Positions 1 through 8,890 of a stretch of DNA of 64,000 nucleotides are shown in pieces. Numbering within the stretch: position 1 is the first letter of the stretch; every line of letters begins with the position of its first letter. The translations under genes and the position numbers were made by a program. This DNA comes from Panacagrimonas sp. (GTDB taxonomy: Bacteria; Pseudomonadota; Gammaproteobacteria; Nevskiales; Nevskiaceae), in contig NZ_JAJFBP010000004.1 in NCBI RefSeq assembly GCF_020697055.1, positions 86,604 through 150,603 of the forward strand. Direction: 5' to 3'. The notes below the pieces were generated by a model. The model was not told where the DNA came from, made no database searches, and saw nothing but the letters and a program-made list of their open reading frames with translations.

Positions 1-2386
1 CGCACTGGTAGTTCAGCTCGCGCGCGAGGTCGCGAAGGATCATCGCAAAGCGCGTGTCGTCCTCGATCACCAGGATGCTGCGGCTGCCCGGCTGCAGGTG
101 GTCCCGGTCGTCCTCGATCGCCGCGACGGTACGAGGCGGCGAGGCGGCGGCCGATGGCGCCGGCATGATCGGCGAGCTCGTCGCCGGCTCGGGGGCGGCC
201 ACTGGTGCCGGCGTCAGCGTTTCCATCACCGGCGCCGGCTGATCCAGCGCAGGCGGCGCGTACACGCGCGGCAGGATCAGCGTGAAGACGCTGCCCTGGC
301 CCGGCGCGCTCTGCACCGTGATCTCGCCGCCCAGCAGATGTGCCAGGTCGCGCGAGATCGACAGGCCCAGGCCGGTGCCGCCGTAGCGCCGGTGCACGCT
401 GCCGTCGGCCTGGCGGAACGCTTCGAAGATGATCGACTGCTGGTCCCTGGCGATGCCCACGCCGGTGTCGCGCACCGCGAAGTGGATCGTGTCGTCCGCA
501 CCGCCGCTGATCCGCAGCGCGACTTCGCCGGCGTCGGTGAACTTCAGCGCGTTCGACAGCAGGTTCTTGATGATCTGACCCAGGCGCTGTGCATCGGTCT
601 CGATGCGATCGGGCGTTCCAGGATCCACCGCGAGATTCAGCGCCACGCGCTTCTGGCGCGCCTGCGGCTCGAATCCGCGCAGCAGGTTCTTGGCGGTCGA
701 CGCCACCGACAGCGATTCGCTGTTGACCTCCACCTGGCCGGCCTCGATGCGCGACAGGTCGAGGATGTCGTTGATCAGCGCGAGCAGATCCTGGTTGGCC
801 GACGTGATGGTCTGCGCGAATCGCACCTGCTCCTCGGTCAGGTTGCCGTGCTTGTTGTCGGCCAGCACCTTGGCGAGGATCAGCGAGGAGTTGAGCGGCG
901 TACGCAGCTCGTGGCTCATGTTGGCCAGGAACTCGCTCTTGTACTGGCTGGCCCGTTCGAGCTCGTCGGCTTTCTGCTGCAGCGCCGTCTGCGTGTGCGC
1001 CAGATCGTCGCGCTGTGCCTCGAGCATCTGCATCTGCTCTTCGAGCTGCGAGTTGGTCTGCTCGAGTTCGACCTGCTGGCTTTCGAGCTGCGCCGCCGAA
1101 ATCTTGAGCGCGCGTCCCTGTTCCTCGAGCTCCTCGTTGCTGACGCGCAGTTCCTCCTGCTGGGTCTGCAATTCCTCGGACTGGCGCTGGGTCTCCTCGA
1201 GCAGCTCCTCGAGCCGCGTGCGGTCCTTCGACGAGCGCACCGCGACGCCGAGCGCATCGGCCACGCGTCCGAGCAGATCCAGGTCGAATCCGCCCACCGT
1301 TCTGAGGAACCCCAGCTCGAGAACCGCGTGCACGACGCCGTCGACCGACGCCGGGCTCAACAGCAGTTCGACAGGATCGGTGCGACCGGTGGCCGAGGTC
1401 ACGGGCAGGTAGCCGGGCGGCACGTTGCGAACGTGGATCTGGGTCTTCTGACGCAGCACCTCGCCGAGCAGTCCCTGCCCGGGACGCAGGACTTCGTCGG
1501 CCATTTCCGCCGGCAGCGCATAGCCCGCGAAGCGCCGGAAATTGCCGTCGCGATCGGCGATGTAGACGGCAGCGACCCGCGCGTCCATGTACTCGGCCAG
1601 GAATTGGAGGACCGTTTCGCCGAGCTGCTCCAGGCGCATCTCGGCCTGGATGCGTCCAACCAGTTTCATCTGTCCGGCCCGGATCCAGCTCTCCGCCTGC
1701 CGGGAGAGGTGGCTGCGCGTGGCGATGACGCTGGCGATCGCGATCAGCAGCATCAGCACGGCGGACCCGCCCATGCTCACGGCGAAAGTGGCCGAGACCA
1801 TGCGGTTCCGGGCTTCCTGGCGCTGTCCCAGCGTCGCGCGTTCGTCGCGGGCGAGCTGCTCCAGCAGCTCGCGGATGGCGTTCGACGTGATCTTGTTGCG
1901 CGGATCACGGATCAGGGCCATCGCTTCGCGGCTGCGTCCCGCGCGCTGATGCGCGAGCACCGCATCCATCTCTTCGAATCTTTCGTTGATCTGGCGCTCG
2001 AGCTGGTCGAAACGCTCCCGCGCGCCCGGGTCCGCGGCGGTCAGTCGGCGCAGCGAGGCGATCCGACCGTATAGCTCGGTTCGCGCTTGCGAAAACGGCT
2101 CGAGATAGGACTCGTCATTGGTCAGGATGAACCCGCGTTTGCCCGACTCGGCCTCGTTCAAGTTGGCGCTGATGGCCGCGAACTGCGCGAGCGTTTCCTG
2201 CGCGCGCTGAACCGCGTTGACGGCCTGGGTGCGCAGGTGCAGCGAGCGCGCCGACAGCAGCGCGATCAGCGCGACCGCGATCGCGCCGACCAGCAGGCCT
2301 ATCAACGTGGGCAGTGGCAGATAGGTGAAGCGCGCTCCACGCGCGAGCGGAGAGTCGTCGTCGACACGCTGGAAGGGCAGTCTCAC
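1..2386 (-). CDS. Hybrid sensor histidine kinase, CHASE3-GAF-HisKA-HATPase-REC (C-terminus cut by window edge)
   Basis: Membrane-bound hybrid kinase; only the N-terminal ~795 residues are in the window. A GTG start at 2386 gives a first membrane helix (about residues 17-45), a CHASE3-like periplasmic region, a second helix (about 199-222), a GAF domain (about 245-385) and a long Glu/Gln-rich coiled coil (about 385-470). The HisKA box SHELRTPLN follows, with the phospho-accepting His near residue 492. The HATPase has DTGVGI and GTGLGLSIS motifs. After a Pro/Ala-rich linker a receiver domain begins (ILVIEDDTRFA) and runs off the window. The architecture resembles kinases that integrate a periplasmic signal and a cytoplasmic GAF ligand. 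The ligand is unknown and further receiver or Hpt domains may lie outside. The start is uncertain because no strong Shine-Dalgarno precedes the GTG. Confidence 0.9.
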   Translation of the reverse strand, partial: MRLPFQRVDDDSPLARGARFTYLPLPTLIGLLVGAIAVALIALLSARSLHLRTQAVNAVQRAQETLAQFAAISANLNEAESGKRGFILTNDESYLEPFSQARTELYGRIASLRRLTAADPGARERFDQLERQINERFEEMDAVLAHQRAGRSREAMALIRDPRNKITSNAIRELLEQLARDERATLGQRQEARNRMVSATFAVSMGGSAVLMLLIAIASVIATRSHLSRQAESWIRAGQMKLVGRIQAEMRLEQLGETVLQFLAEYMDARVAAVYIADRDGNFRRFAGYALPAEMADEVLRPGQGLLGEVLRQKTQIHVRNVPPGYLPVTSATGRTDPVELLLSPASVDGVVHAVLELGFLRTVGGFDLDLLGRVADALGVAVRSSKDRTRLEELLEETQRQSEELQTQQEELRVSNEELEEQGRALKISAAQLESQQVELEQTNSQLEEQMQMLEAQRDDLAHTQTALQQKADELERASQYKSEFLANMSHELRTPLNSSLILAKVLADNKHGNLTEEQVRFAQTITSANQDLLALINDILDLSRIEAGQVEVNSESLSVASTAKNLLRGFEPQARQKRVALNLAVDPGTPDRIETDAQRLGQIIKNLLSNALKFTDAGEVALRISGGADDTIHFAVRDTGVGIARDQQSIIFEAFRQADGSVHRRYGGTGLGLSISRDLAHLLGGEITVQSAPGQGSVFTLILPRVYAPPALDQPAPVMETLTPAPVAAPEPATSSPIMPAPSAAASPPRTVAAIEDDRDHLQPGSRSILVIEDDTRFAMILRDLARELNYQC

Positions 2387-2605
2387 GGCTCGTGCGTCTC
2401 TCTCGCGGGCGGGGGAACGGCGCCCCGGGGCGCATCGGCCGTGCGGGAGGCGATCCTCTTGTTTGATCGCCGCGTCCGAACGGGTCGTGCTGCGGCGGGT
2501 TGCGTCGTCGCCTTCAGCCGGCGAGGACGTCGTGGCGATGTTGGCGTGTCGAAGTCCGCCGCACAACGGGGTGCTGCGAATAGAGGGTGATTCCGTAGTC
2601 GCGAA

Positions 2606-3703
2606 TCAGGCGGCCTTGTTCATCGCCCGGTCAGTTCCCACGGCGAGTTGCGCACGTCGATGGTGAAGCGCGATGAACTGTCCCAGCGCCGCGATCGCCT
2701 GGGCGCTCTCGGGCAGACCCATCGCCTGCCAGACGTGCGGCATCTCGTTCCAGACCTGCAGGTGCAGCGTGCCGCCCGCGCGCCGCACGCGCGTTGCCAG
2801 ACGCAGGCTGTCGTCGAGCAGACGTTCGGTGCTGCCGACCTGCGCCATCAGCGGCGGGAGTCCGTCGAAATTCCCGAACAACGGCGAGCACATCGGATCG
2901 CGCGGATCGTTTGCGCCGAGGTAGAAGCGCACGTGCAGCGTCGAAATGCGGCCGAACATCGGATCCACGCCGGCGTTGGTCTCGATCGAACGACCCGAGC
3001 AGGACATGTCGGTGAACGGCGAGACCAGCACGCCGCAGCACGGCATCGGCAGGCCGCGCTCGCGCAGTCGCATCAGCAGCTTGAGCACCAGCCCGCCCCC
3101 GGCCGAATCGCCGCCCAGTGCGATTCGCGTGGGCGGCACACCACGATTGAGCAGACCGACGTACGCCGCCATGCAATCGTCGATCGCGGCGGGATAGGGG
3201 CATTCAGGCGCCAGGCGATAGATCGGCAGCACCGCCTGCTCGAGCCCGGCTTCGCGCGCGATGCCCGCCGCCAGGTCCATGTGGGCATTGAGCGTGCGCA
3301 GCAGGAAAGCGCCGCCATGCAGATACAGCAGCGTCGAGGGCGGAGCGCCGCTGCGCTGCGCGGCCGCGGGCTGCACGATGCGCACGCGCACGCCGTTGAG
3401 CGCGCCCCGATCCCAGGTGAAACGCTCGCTGCGGCCCAAGCCGAGCAGTCCGCGCGCGCGATCGATCAGTTCGAGCTGGCGCCGCAGGCGCAGCATCCCG
3501 CCGTTGTTCTCGAAGTGACGCTCGACCGAGCGACACAGCCAGCGGATCACGCGCGTCGTCACCTGCGCGCGTGCAGACGGCGTCGAGATGATGCGATCGA
3601 CACGGACGCGTCCTCGTGAAGGAACCGCCTCCGCGCGCGGGCCCGGTCTGCGCTGCGGTGCGCAAGGCTGCTGTCGAAATCTCTCGGCGATGCGGGCCAC
3701 CAT
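2606..3703 (-). CDS. Alpha/beta hydrolase, hormone-sensitive-lipase (HSL) family esterase
   Basis: Predicted carboxylesterase or lipase of 365 residues. The HSL signature is present: an HGGAF oxyanion-hole motif about a third of the way in, and the nucleophile elbow GDSAGG. An acidic residue and a C-terminal His (MPHVW) complete a plausible triad. The ATG at 3703 is chosen because GGAGAAAG sits just upstream; upstream in-frame sequence is low-complexity and unlikely to be coding. The N-terminal ~80 residues are basic and may form a cap domain. The substrate is unknown, probably short- or medium-chain acyl esters. It is transcribed alone, downstream of a likely intrinsic terminator at 3810-3840. 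Confidence 0.87.
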   Translation of the reverse strand: MVARIAERFRQQPCAPQRRPGPRAEAVPSRGRVRVDRIISTPSARAQVTTRVIRWLCRSVERHFENNGGMLRLRRQLELIDRARGLLGLGRSERFTWDRGALNGVRVRIVQPAAAQRSGAPPSTLLYLHGGAFLLRTLNAHMDLAAGIAREAGLEQAVLPIYRLAPECPYPAAIDDCMAAYVGLLNRGVPPTRIALGGDSAGGGLVLKLLMRLRERGLPMPCCGVLVSPFTDMSCSGRSIETNAGVDPMFGRISTLHVRFYLGANDPRDPMCSPLFGNFDGLPPLMAQVGSTERLLDDSLRLATRVRRAGGTLHLQVWNEMPHVWQAMGLPESAQAIAALGQFIALHHRRAQLAVGTDRAMNKAA

Positions 3704-3809
3704 CGTCTTTCTCCGTCGGTCGGGTTCGGTACCCGCGTTTCGGAGGGCCCGCTGCAAGCGACGTTCCCGAGGGCGTCGTCGATCTGTCGACGCTGCAGAA
3801 ACCGCGCCC

Positions 3810-3840
3810 AAAAAAATGGCCCCCGGGGGAAGCGGGGGCC
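3810..3840 (-). terminator. Rho-independent terminator downstream of the nuclease-like gene
   Basis: Read on the minus strand, a GC-rich stem (GGCCCCCG paired with CGGGGGCC) is followed by a run of seven T (A-run at 3810-3816 on the plus strand). This is the textbook intrinsic terminator layout. It closes the transcript of the gene ending at 3964 and insulates it from the esterase gene. Confidence 0.8.
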
Positions 3841-3963
3841 GTGTCGACTGGAAGTGGTCAGGGGCGGACCGGAGAGTCCCGAGGGGAGCGGGATACCAGT
3901 CGACTGGGCCAAGCGTAGGGTCGTGGCATGAAGCCGGCCTGAACGAGCCCGAGGTGGCGCCGA

Positions 3964-4530
3964 TCACGGCGTCGGGGGCGCGGCGCCGTCGTCGATGCGC
4001 CATTCCCAGGGTTCGACGAACTGGCCCTGCCACAGACCACGACGCGCGAGCGCCGCATCGTTCTGCAGTCGCGTGTATCGGCGCGTGCTGTCGGCGGCGG
4101 GCGTATCGAGCGCCCAACCTTCCTGCACGACCCAGCCATTGAGTTCGTGGTGGCCGACGCGGCAGCGCGCGACTTGGTCACCGACCAGATCGCAACGCAC
4201 GCGCCGGTTGGCGACGTATCCGGCGAGCGCCTCGCGCGCGGCGTCGCCGCAGGCCCAGGGCTTTCCGTCGAGCTGGCAGATCTGCCGCGCCGCCGGCGCG
4301 TCGACGCCCCACAACCGGACGGTGCGATCGGCGAAGCGCAGCGTGTCGCCGTCGACGACCGTGACCCGGCCTTCGAGCCGGTGTTCGGTCGCGGGCTGTG
4401 CGTGGGCCTTGCCGGTGTAGAGCAGGAATGTCGCGGTGAGCACCGCACCGGCGACGAGCCAGAGGCGGTGTCGCCACCGCAAGGACCCGGCAGGACTGCC
4501 ACCGGTGTCGAGAGCATGGAGTGCGCTCAT
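3964..4530 (-). CDS. Staphylococcal-nuclease-like (thermonuclease) domain protein, catalytic residues apparently lost
   Basis: A 188-residue protein. It has a cytoplasmic N-terminus, one membrane helix or uncleaved signal (about residues 24-44), then an SNase-like fold with VVDGDTLRF and VRLWGVDAP, ending in ARRGLW. The ATG at 4530 has GGAGG six bases upstream. In active family members the DAP motif continues with a catalytic Glu and a later segment reads like DRYGR with the second catalytic Arg. Here the motif reads DAPAA and the later segment is shortened to GDQVARC. Nuclease activity is therefore doubtful and nucleic-acid or protein binding is more likely. A conserved Cys pair (CQLDGKPWAC) may form a periplasmic disulfide. 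It is divergent from the CHAD gene. Confidence 0.8.
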   Translation of the reverse strand: MSALHALDTGGSPAGSLRWRHRLWLVAGAVLTATFLLYTGKAHAQPATEHRLEGRVTVVDGDTLRFADRTVRLWGVDAPAARQICQLDGKPWACGDAAREALAGYVANRRVRCDLVGDQVARCRVGHHELNGWVVQEGWALDTPAADSTRRYTRLQNDAALARRGLWQGQFVEPWEWRIDDGAAPPTP

Positions 4531-4844
4531 ATCGACCTCCTCGACGTCGTGTGCGTGGGGCGTTCGATCCGCCGGCACGCGACACCGCCGAATCGTACGC
4601 CGAACTGCCGCAGGCGGCGCGCCTGCACGCGCTTGTCGATGCATCAAGCGTGCTAGTCCGTCCGCCGTGGAGAACGGCCGCGATCGGCCGGCAACCGCGT
4701 CGATCGCGGATCGATCTTCATCGCGTGTGGGCCGCGCCTTCGCCGCTGCGCTTTCTCGCGCCGGAATCCGCATTCGTCCGCGTCTCAAATCGCCATGCCG
4801 CCGCCACTCAGAACCTGCGGGACGCGCGGGGTGTCGAAGGCTGC
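4531..4844. other. Divergent intergenic region between nuclease-like and CHAD genes
   Basis: About 310 bases between two divergent starts. No recognisable gene or RNA was seen. The frame of the CHAD gene stays open through part of it, so a longer CHAD N-terminus cannot be excluded. The region should hold both promoters; no clear consensus boxes were identified. Confidence 0.4.
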
Positions 4845-5831
4845 ATGGCAACCGACCGGGAAATGGGCGACGAGGTGATCGCGGACGAACCGGCCTGCGC
4901 AACGCGGGCGGGCGGCGCGAACGAGACCGCGGCCCGGCGCCTGGCCGAATCGGTGGACGCGGCATTGGCCGAACTGCGCCGGGACCCGCTCGACGATCGG
5001 TGCGTCCATCACGCGCGTCGCGCGCTCAAGAAGGCACGCGCCGCGCTGCGCCTGCTGCGCCCGGCCTGGGGAGACGCGCGCTACCGCATCGAGAACCAGG
5101 CGCTGCGCGACGCCGGCCGCTGCCTGTCGCCGCTGCGCGATGCGCGCGCGGTGTTCGACGCCTTCGAGGCCCTGTCGCAGCGCATCGACGCCGACGAGGA
5201 CCTCGGCCGCGCGTTGGCGCGCCTGCGCGGCCTGCTCGGGCTCGACCTGCGCGTGGCGCGACGATTGATGCGGCGTCCGTCCGAGCCGCTCGAGCGCTGC
5301 ATCGCACTGCTCGAGGCGCATCGGATGCGCCATCGCCTCGCCGAGGCCGGCCGGGTCGACCGCAGTGCGCCCCATACGGACACGCCAGGCGCCGCGCTGC
5401 GCCGCCTGTATCGCAAAGCGCGGCGCCAGCTCGACCGCGCCGATCGGTCGCATGCCAAAGGACAGGACGCGCTGCACGAATGGCGCAAGCAGGTGAAGTA
5501 CCTGGTCAACGCCGTCGAGGAGCTGCGCCAGCACCTCGGGCCGCGCGCCGACAAGCTGACCGAGCGCGCCGATGCGATCGCCGACGACCTCGGGGCCGAG
5601 CACGATCTCGCGGTGCTGGCCGGGCGGATCGCTGCGACGGGAAGCGGCGCAGTGGCGGCGTTGGACGATCCCGGGGTGACGGCGTTGGGTCGCCTGATCG
5701 ATCGGCGCCGCCGCAAGCTGCGCCGGCGCGCGGTGGCGATGGGCCGGCGCGTCTTTCGGCGCAAGCCGCGCCGTTTTCTCAAGCGGCTGCTCGACGATGC
5801 GCCCGCGGATCGGTCGCGCACGGCGCATTGA
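4845..5831 (+). CDS. CHAD domain-containing protein
   Basis: A 328-residue, very Arg/Ala/Leu-rich helical protein carrying a CHAD domain (conserved histidine alpha-helical domain). Signature helices are visible: HHARRALKKARAALR near residue 55 and LHEWRKQVKYL near residue 210, each with the conserved His and basic residues. CHAD domains bind polyphosphate and are often fused or adjacent to CYTH triphosphatase domains. Neither a CYTH domain nor a polyphosphate kinase is seen here, so this is an orphan CHAD. The start is chosen at the ATG preceded by GAAGG; it is not certain. The basic C-terminus (RRKLRRRAVAMGRR) fits binding of a polyanion. Confidence 0.85.
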   Translation: MATDREMGDEVIADEPACATRAGGANETAARRLAESVDAALAELRRDPLDDRCVHHARRALKKARAALRLLRPAWGDARYRIENQALRDAGRCLSPLRDARAVFDAFEALSQRIDADEDLGRALARLRGLLGLDLRVARRLMRRPSEPLERCIALLEAHRMRHRLAEAGRVDRSAPHTDTPGAALRRLYRKARRQLDRADRSHAKGQDALHEWRKQVKYLVNAVEELRQHLGPRADKLTERADAIADDLGAEHDLAVLAGRIAATGSGAVAALDDPGVTALGRLIDRRRRKLRRRAVAMGRRVFRRKPRRFLKRLLDDAPADRSRTAH

Positions 5832-5889
5832 GCAGGAACGCGGCTTGCGGCGCCGGTTCGATCGCCATCGAACCGTTCGGAGAACCGCC

Positions 5890-6459
5890 ATGCCCGATTC
5901 CGATTCCACACGACTGCAAGGAAAAAAGGTCGCCATCCTGGTCACCGACGGCTTCGAGCAGGTCGAACTGACCGAACCGCGCAAGGCCCTGCACGACGCC
6001 GGAGCCAGGACCGAGGTCGTCGCGCCGCGCGCGGGCAAGGTCAAGGCCTGGAAGACCAAGGACTGGGGCGATCAGTTCGACGTCGATCGCGATCTGCACA
6101 CGGTCGATGCCGAGGCCTACGACGCGCTGCTGCTGCCGGGCGGCGTGATGAATCCCGATCACCTGCGGATGAACACGAGCGCCACGCGGTTCGTGAAGGC
6201 GTTCTTCGATGCGAAGAAGCCGGTGGCCGCGATCTGCCACGGTCCCTGGACGCTGATCGACGCGGGCGTGGTCAAGGGACGGCGCATGACGTCGTGGCCT
6301 TCGCTGCAGACGGATCTTCGCAACGCCGGCGCCGACTGGGTCGACGAAGAGGTCGTCGTCGATCAGGGCCTGGTGACGAGCCGCAAGCCCGACGACCTGC
6401 CGGCCTTCAACGCCAAGATGCTCGAAGAGTTCGCCGAAGGACGGCATGCACGGTCCTGA
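5890..6459 (+). CDS. DJ-1/PfpI family protein (type 1 glutamine amidotransferase-like)
   Basis: A 189-residue soluble protein of the PfpI/YhbO branch of the DJ-1 superfamily. It opens with a Rossmann-like strand (KKVAILVTDGFEQVEL) and carries the nucleophile elbow AICHGPW with the reactive Cys. Relatives act as deglycases, glyoxalases or chaperones in carbonyl and oxidative stress; the specific activity is not readable here. The start follows from the spacing to an upstream purine-rich stretch. It leads a tight plus-strand run with the next three genes. Confidence 0.9.
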   Translation: MPDSDSTRLQGKKVAILVTDGFEQVELTEPRKALHDAGARTEVVAPRAGKVKAWKTKDWGDQFDVDRDLHTVDAEAYDALLLPGGVMNPDHLRMNTSATRFVKAFFDAKKPVAAICHGPWTLIDAGVVKGRRMTSWPSLQTDLRNAGADWVDEEVVVDQGLVTSRKPDDLPAFNAKMLEEFAEGRHARS

Positions 6460-6479
6460 TCGCATCGGAGCGCTCCACC

Positions 6480-6659
6480 ATGAAAAAGAACAAGACCCGC
6501 GTGTGGAATCCTCGACGTCCGCGTCCGCCGCGCGAAGACCGCGGTCCACGCTCGTCGGACCAGCAGGCGCCGGACGATGCGGCCGCGGGCCGCGATCGGC
6601 TGATCGAAAACGAACGCCAGCCGATGGATCCGGGCGTCACCGACTCCCAGAACGCGTGA
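6480..6659 (+). CDS. Small basic hypothetical protein, 59 residues
   Basis: Encodes 59 residues starting MKKNKTRVW, rich in Arg, Pro and Asp, with no membrane segment and predicted disorder. A GGAG lies about nine bases before the ATG. Its stop codon shares one base with the start of the following L,D-transpeptidase gene (TGATG), so the two are probably translationally coupled. I do not recognise a family. The context suggests an accessory of the cell-envelope cluster or a conserved small stress protein. Confidence 0.55.
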   Translation: MKKNKTRVWNPRRPRPPREDRGPRSSDQQAPDDAAAGRDRLIENERQPMDPGVTDSQNA

Positions 6660-7705
6660 TGGCCGCGATCCGTTTCCGGGGCCGGGCGCCCGGTGGTCCG
6701 TCTCCCGGTGGTCCGTCCTGCGCGCTTTCCATCGCGCTCGCGCTTTGCTTCGCGACGGATATGGCCAGCGCCCAGGCCGCCGCGACGACGCAGGCCGGGC
6801 TTCCGGCATTCACCGGCGAGCAGGTGCTTGCGGCGACATCCGAAGCGGTGGGTCCGCGCAGCATCGGTGCCGCGGCGCTGCGGGCGCAGATCCGCCTGGA
6901 TCGCGCGCGCTTCTCGCCCGGCGAGATCGACGGCCGCTTCGGGTCCACCTTTCGCAACGCGCTGCGCGGCTACCAGAAGGCGATGGACCTGCCGGTGACG
7001 GGAACGGTCGACGAGGCGACGTGGCGTGCGCTCGATCGCGACGCCGATCCGGTGCTCGCGCGCTACCGCATCACCGACGCCGACGCCGCCGGCCCGTACG
7101 TCGCGACCCCCGAGGACATGATGGAAAAGGCCAAGCTGCCGTCGCTCGGTTTTGCATCGGTGGCCGAAGCGCTCGGCGAGCGCTTTCACGCCAGCCCCGA
7201 ACTGATCGCGCATCTGAATCCGGGCAAGGATCTGCACAAGGTGGGCGAGGAGATCCTGGTTCCCAACGTGTATCCGCCCGGAAAAGTCGAAGGCGCAAAG
7301 ATGGTGGTCGTCGACAAGTCCGACGCGACCGTGTCGGTGCGTGATGCGCAGGACAAGGTGCTGGCGCAGTTCCCGGCGACGATGGGCAGCAAGCACGATC
7401 CGCTGCCGATCGGGAAATGGAAGATCAACGGCGTCGGTCGAAATCCCGATTTCAAGTACAACCCCGATCTGTTCTGGGATGCCGAAGCCGGCCACGCCAA
7501 GGCGGTGATTCCGCCGGGGCCGAACAATCCGGTGGGCGTCGTCTGGGTGGACCTGAGCAAGAAGCACTACGGGATCCACGGCACGCCCGAGCCGTCGAAG
7601 ATCGGCAAGACGCAGTCGCACGGCTGCATCCGCCTGACCAACTGGGACGCGGCCACGCTGGGCGATTCGGTTTCGCCGGGGATGCCGGCGCGCCTGCAGC
7701 GATGA
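6659..7705 (+). CDS. Periplasmic L,D-transpeptidase (YkuD) with peptidoglycan-binding domain
   Basis: A 348-residue exported enzyme that forms 3-3 peptidoglycan crosslinks or anchors proteins to the wall. Order of parts: signal peptide (to about residue 40), PG_binding_1-like repeat (about 70-125, FSPGEIDGRFGSTF), a LysM-like segment (about 165-205, ELIAHLNPGKDL and VPNVY), then the YkuD catalytic domain with IHGTPEPSKIG and the active-site SHGCIRL. The length fits the ErfK/YbiS group. The start overlaps the preceding stop by one base and the stop overlaps the next start by ATGA, so the run from 6480 to 8295 appears coupled. Confidence 0.93.
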   Translation: MAAIRFRGRAPGGPSPGGPSCALSIALALCFATDMASAQAAATTQAGLPAFTGEQVLAATSEAVGPRSIGAAALRAQIRLDRARFSPGEIDGRFGSTFRNALRGYQKAMDLPVTGTVDEATWRALDRDADPVLARYRITDADAAGPYVATPEDMMEKAKLPSLGFASVAEALGERFHASPELIAHLNPGKDLHKVGEEILVPNVYPPGKVEGAKMVVVDKSDATVSVRDAQDKVLAQFPATMGSKHDPLPIGKWKINGVGRNPDFKYNPDLFWDAEAGHAKAVIPPGPNNPVGVVWVDLSKKHYGIHGTPEPSKIGKTQSHGCIRLTNWDAATLGDSVSPGMPARLQR

Positions 7706-8295
7706 ACGCGGCGCGGCGAGCGCGCAGGACGGCGATCGCGGCGATGCTGCTCGCGGCCTCTGGCGCCGCCATCGCGCAATCGCCGACGCAGCCCGCTGTG
7801 ACGTTGCCGCTTCCCGACGGCGTGCTTTCGCAGCCCATCGCCGAACGGCTGCGCCCGAGCCTGCCGCTGGAGGTGCCGGTGCCGCAGGTGAGCCGCGAGG
7901 ATCTGGTCGACAGCTTCGACGACCGCCGGGAAACCGATCGGCGCCACGAGGCGCTCGACATTCCCGCGCCGCGCGGCACGCCGGTCGTCGCGGTGGATGA
8001 CGGCGAGGTGGTGAAGCTCTTTCCTAGCAAGCCCGGGGGATTGACCGTGTACCAGTTCGATCGCACGCGCAGCGTGGCGTACTACTACGCGCACCTGGAC
8101 CACTACGCCGAAGGTCTGGAGGAAGGTCGGCTGGTACGTCGCGGTGAAGTGCTGGGCGCGGTGGGCAGCACCGGCAATGCAGATCCCGCGGTGCCGCACC
8201 TGCATTTCGGCGTGTTCGAACTCGGTCCGGAACGCCAGTGGTGGAAGGGACGCCCGATCGATCCCCTGCCGCTTTTGATCGGCACGTCCCGCTGA
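7702..8295 (+). CDS. M23 family metallopeptidase (LytM domain)
   Basis: A 197-residue exported peptidase or LytM factor. It has a signal peptide ending near AIAQS, then an M23 domain with the zinc motif RRHEALDIPAPRGTPV (His and Asp ligands) and the late HLHFG motif. Zinc-binding residues appear intact, so it may be an active endopeptidase rather than a degenerate NlpD/EnvC-type activator. It overlaps the L,D-transpeptidase gene by four bases (ATGA), pairing a crosslink-forming enzyme with a crosslink-cutting one. Confidence 0.9.
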   Translation: MNAARRARRTAIAAMLLAASGAAIAQSPTQPAVTLPLPDGVLSQPIAERLRPSLPLEVPVPQVSREDLVDSFDDRRETDRRHEALDIPAPRGTPVVAVDDGEVVKLFPSKPGGLTVYQFDRTRSVAYYYAHLDHYAEGLEEGRLVRRGEVLGAVGSTGNADPAVPHLHFGVFELGPERQWWKGRPIDPLPLLIGTSR

Positions 8296-8364
8296 GTTTC
8301 CAAAGGGTGCATGAAGCGCCCGGCGCCGCCGCGAGGCGACGCCGGGCCGTGTGCCGTGGAGCGA

Positions 8365-8649
8365 CTACTCCTTGGCCTTGTCGTCGCGCTGCTCGTCGCG
8401 ATCGGACTGAGGCTGGCGGCCCTGCTGTCCCGAACCCTGCTGGCCTTCGCCCATCTGCTGGTTGCGACCCTGATCCTGCGACTGCTGCTTGCCGGGATTG
8501 TCGCTGCGCGGCTGTACACCCTGCTGGCCGCCCTGCTGCGAGGCATCGTCGCCGCGCTTCCCGCCGCCCTGCTGCTGGCCGGGCTTCTGATTCTGCCCCT
8601 GCTGACCTTGCTGCTGGGAACCGCCTTTCTGATCGTTCTGCTGTGCCAT
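8365..8649 (-). CDS. Gln/Gly-rich disordered protein with KGG motif (stress-type)
   Basis: A 94-residue protein made almost only of Gln, Gly, Asp, Lys, Ser and Arg, with no hydrophobic core, so it should be intrinsically disordered. It starts MAQQNDQKGGSQQQ. The KGG element resembles small KGG/Con-10-type general-stress proteins. A good Shine-Dalgarno (AGGAG) sits before the ATG at 8649. It stands alone on the minus strand between plus-strand operons. Function is unknown; desiccation or osmotic protection is an inference from composition. Confidence 0.7.
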   Translation of the reverse strand: MAQQNDQKGGSQQQGQQGQNQKPGQQQGGGKRGDDASQQGGQQGVQPRSDNPGKQQSQDQGRNQQMGEGQQGSGQQGRQPQSDRDEQRDDKAKE

Positions 8650-8890
8650 GTGAATCTCCTGAAGTGAAGTCGATGCCGGAATTCCCGGCAATGACGCAGG
8701 CGCAGTCGCCATGCCCGCCCCCTCGGCACGTTGCACGTGCGCGGGCGAAGCGCCCGCTCGCAGCCGCGGGCTCCGAGTCGAAACGCACAGTCGGCCTCTA
8801 CAGCTGCCCGCCGCGTCCGCGGGGCACGCGTGTTGCGCGTAGCGCCGACGGCGCGCGACGTCTCGCCGCCTCACCCTGGAGAACTTCACG

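Noticed and set aside
98..2074. Long plus-strand open frame opposite the hybrid kinase
   Set aside because: Its translation is Arg/Ala/Gln-rich low complexity, and the minus strand encodes a clear CHASE3-GAF-kinase with all motifs. It is a GC-rich antisense shadow.
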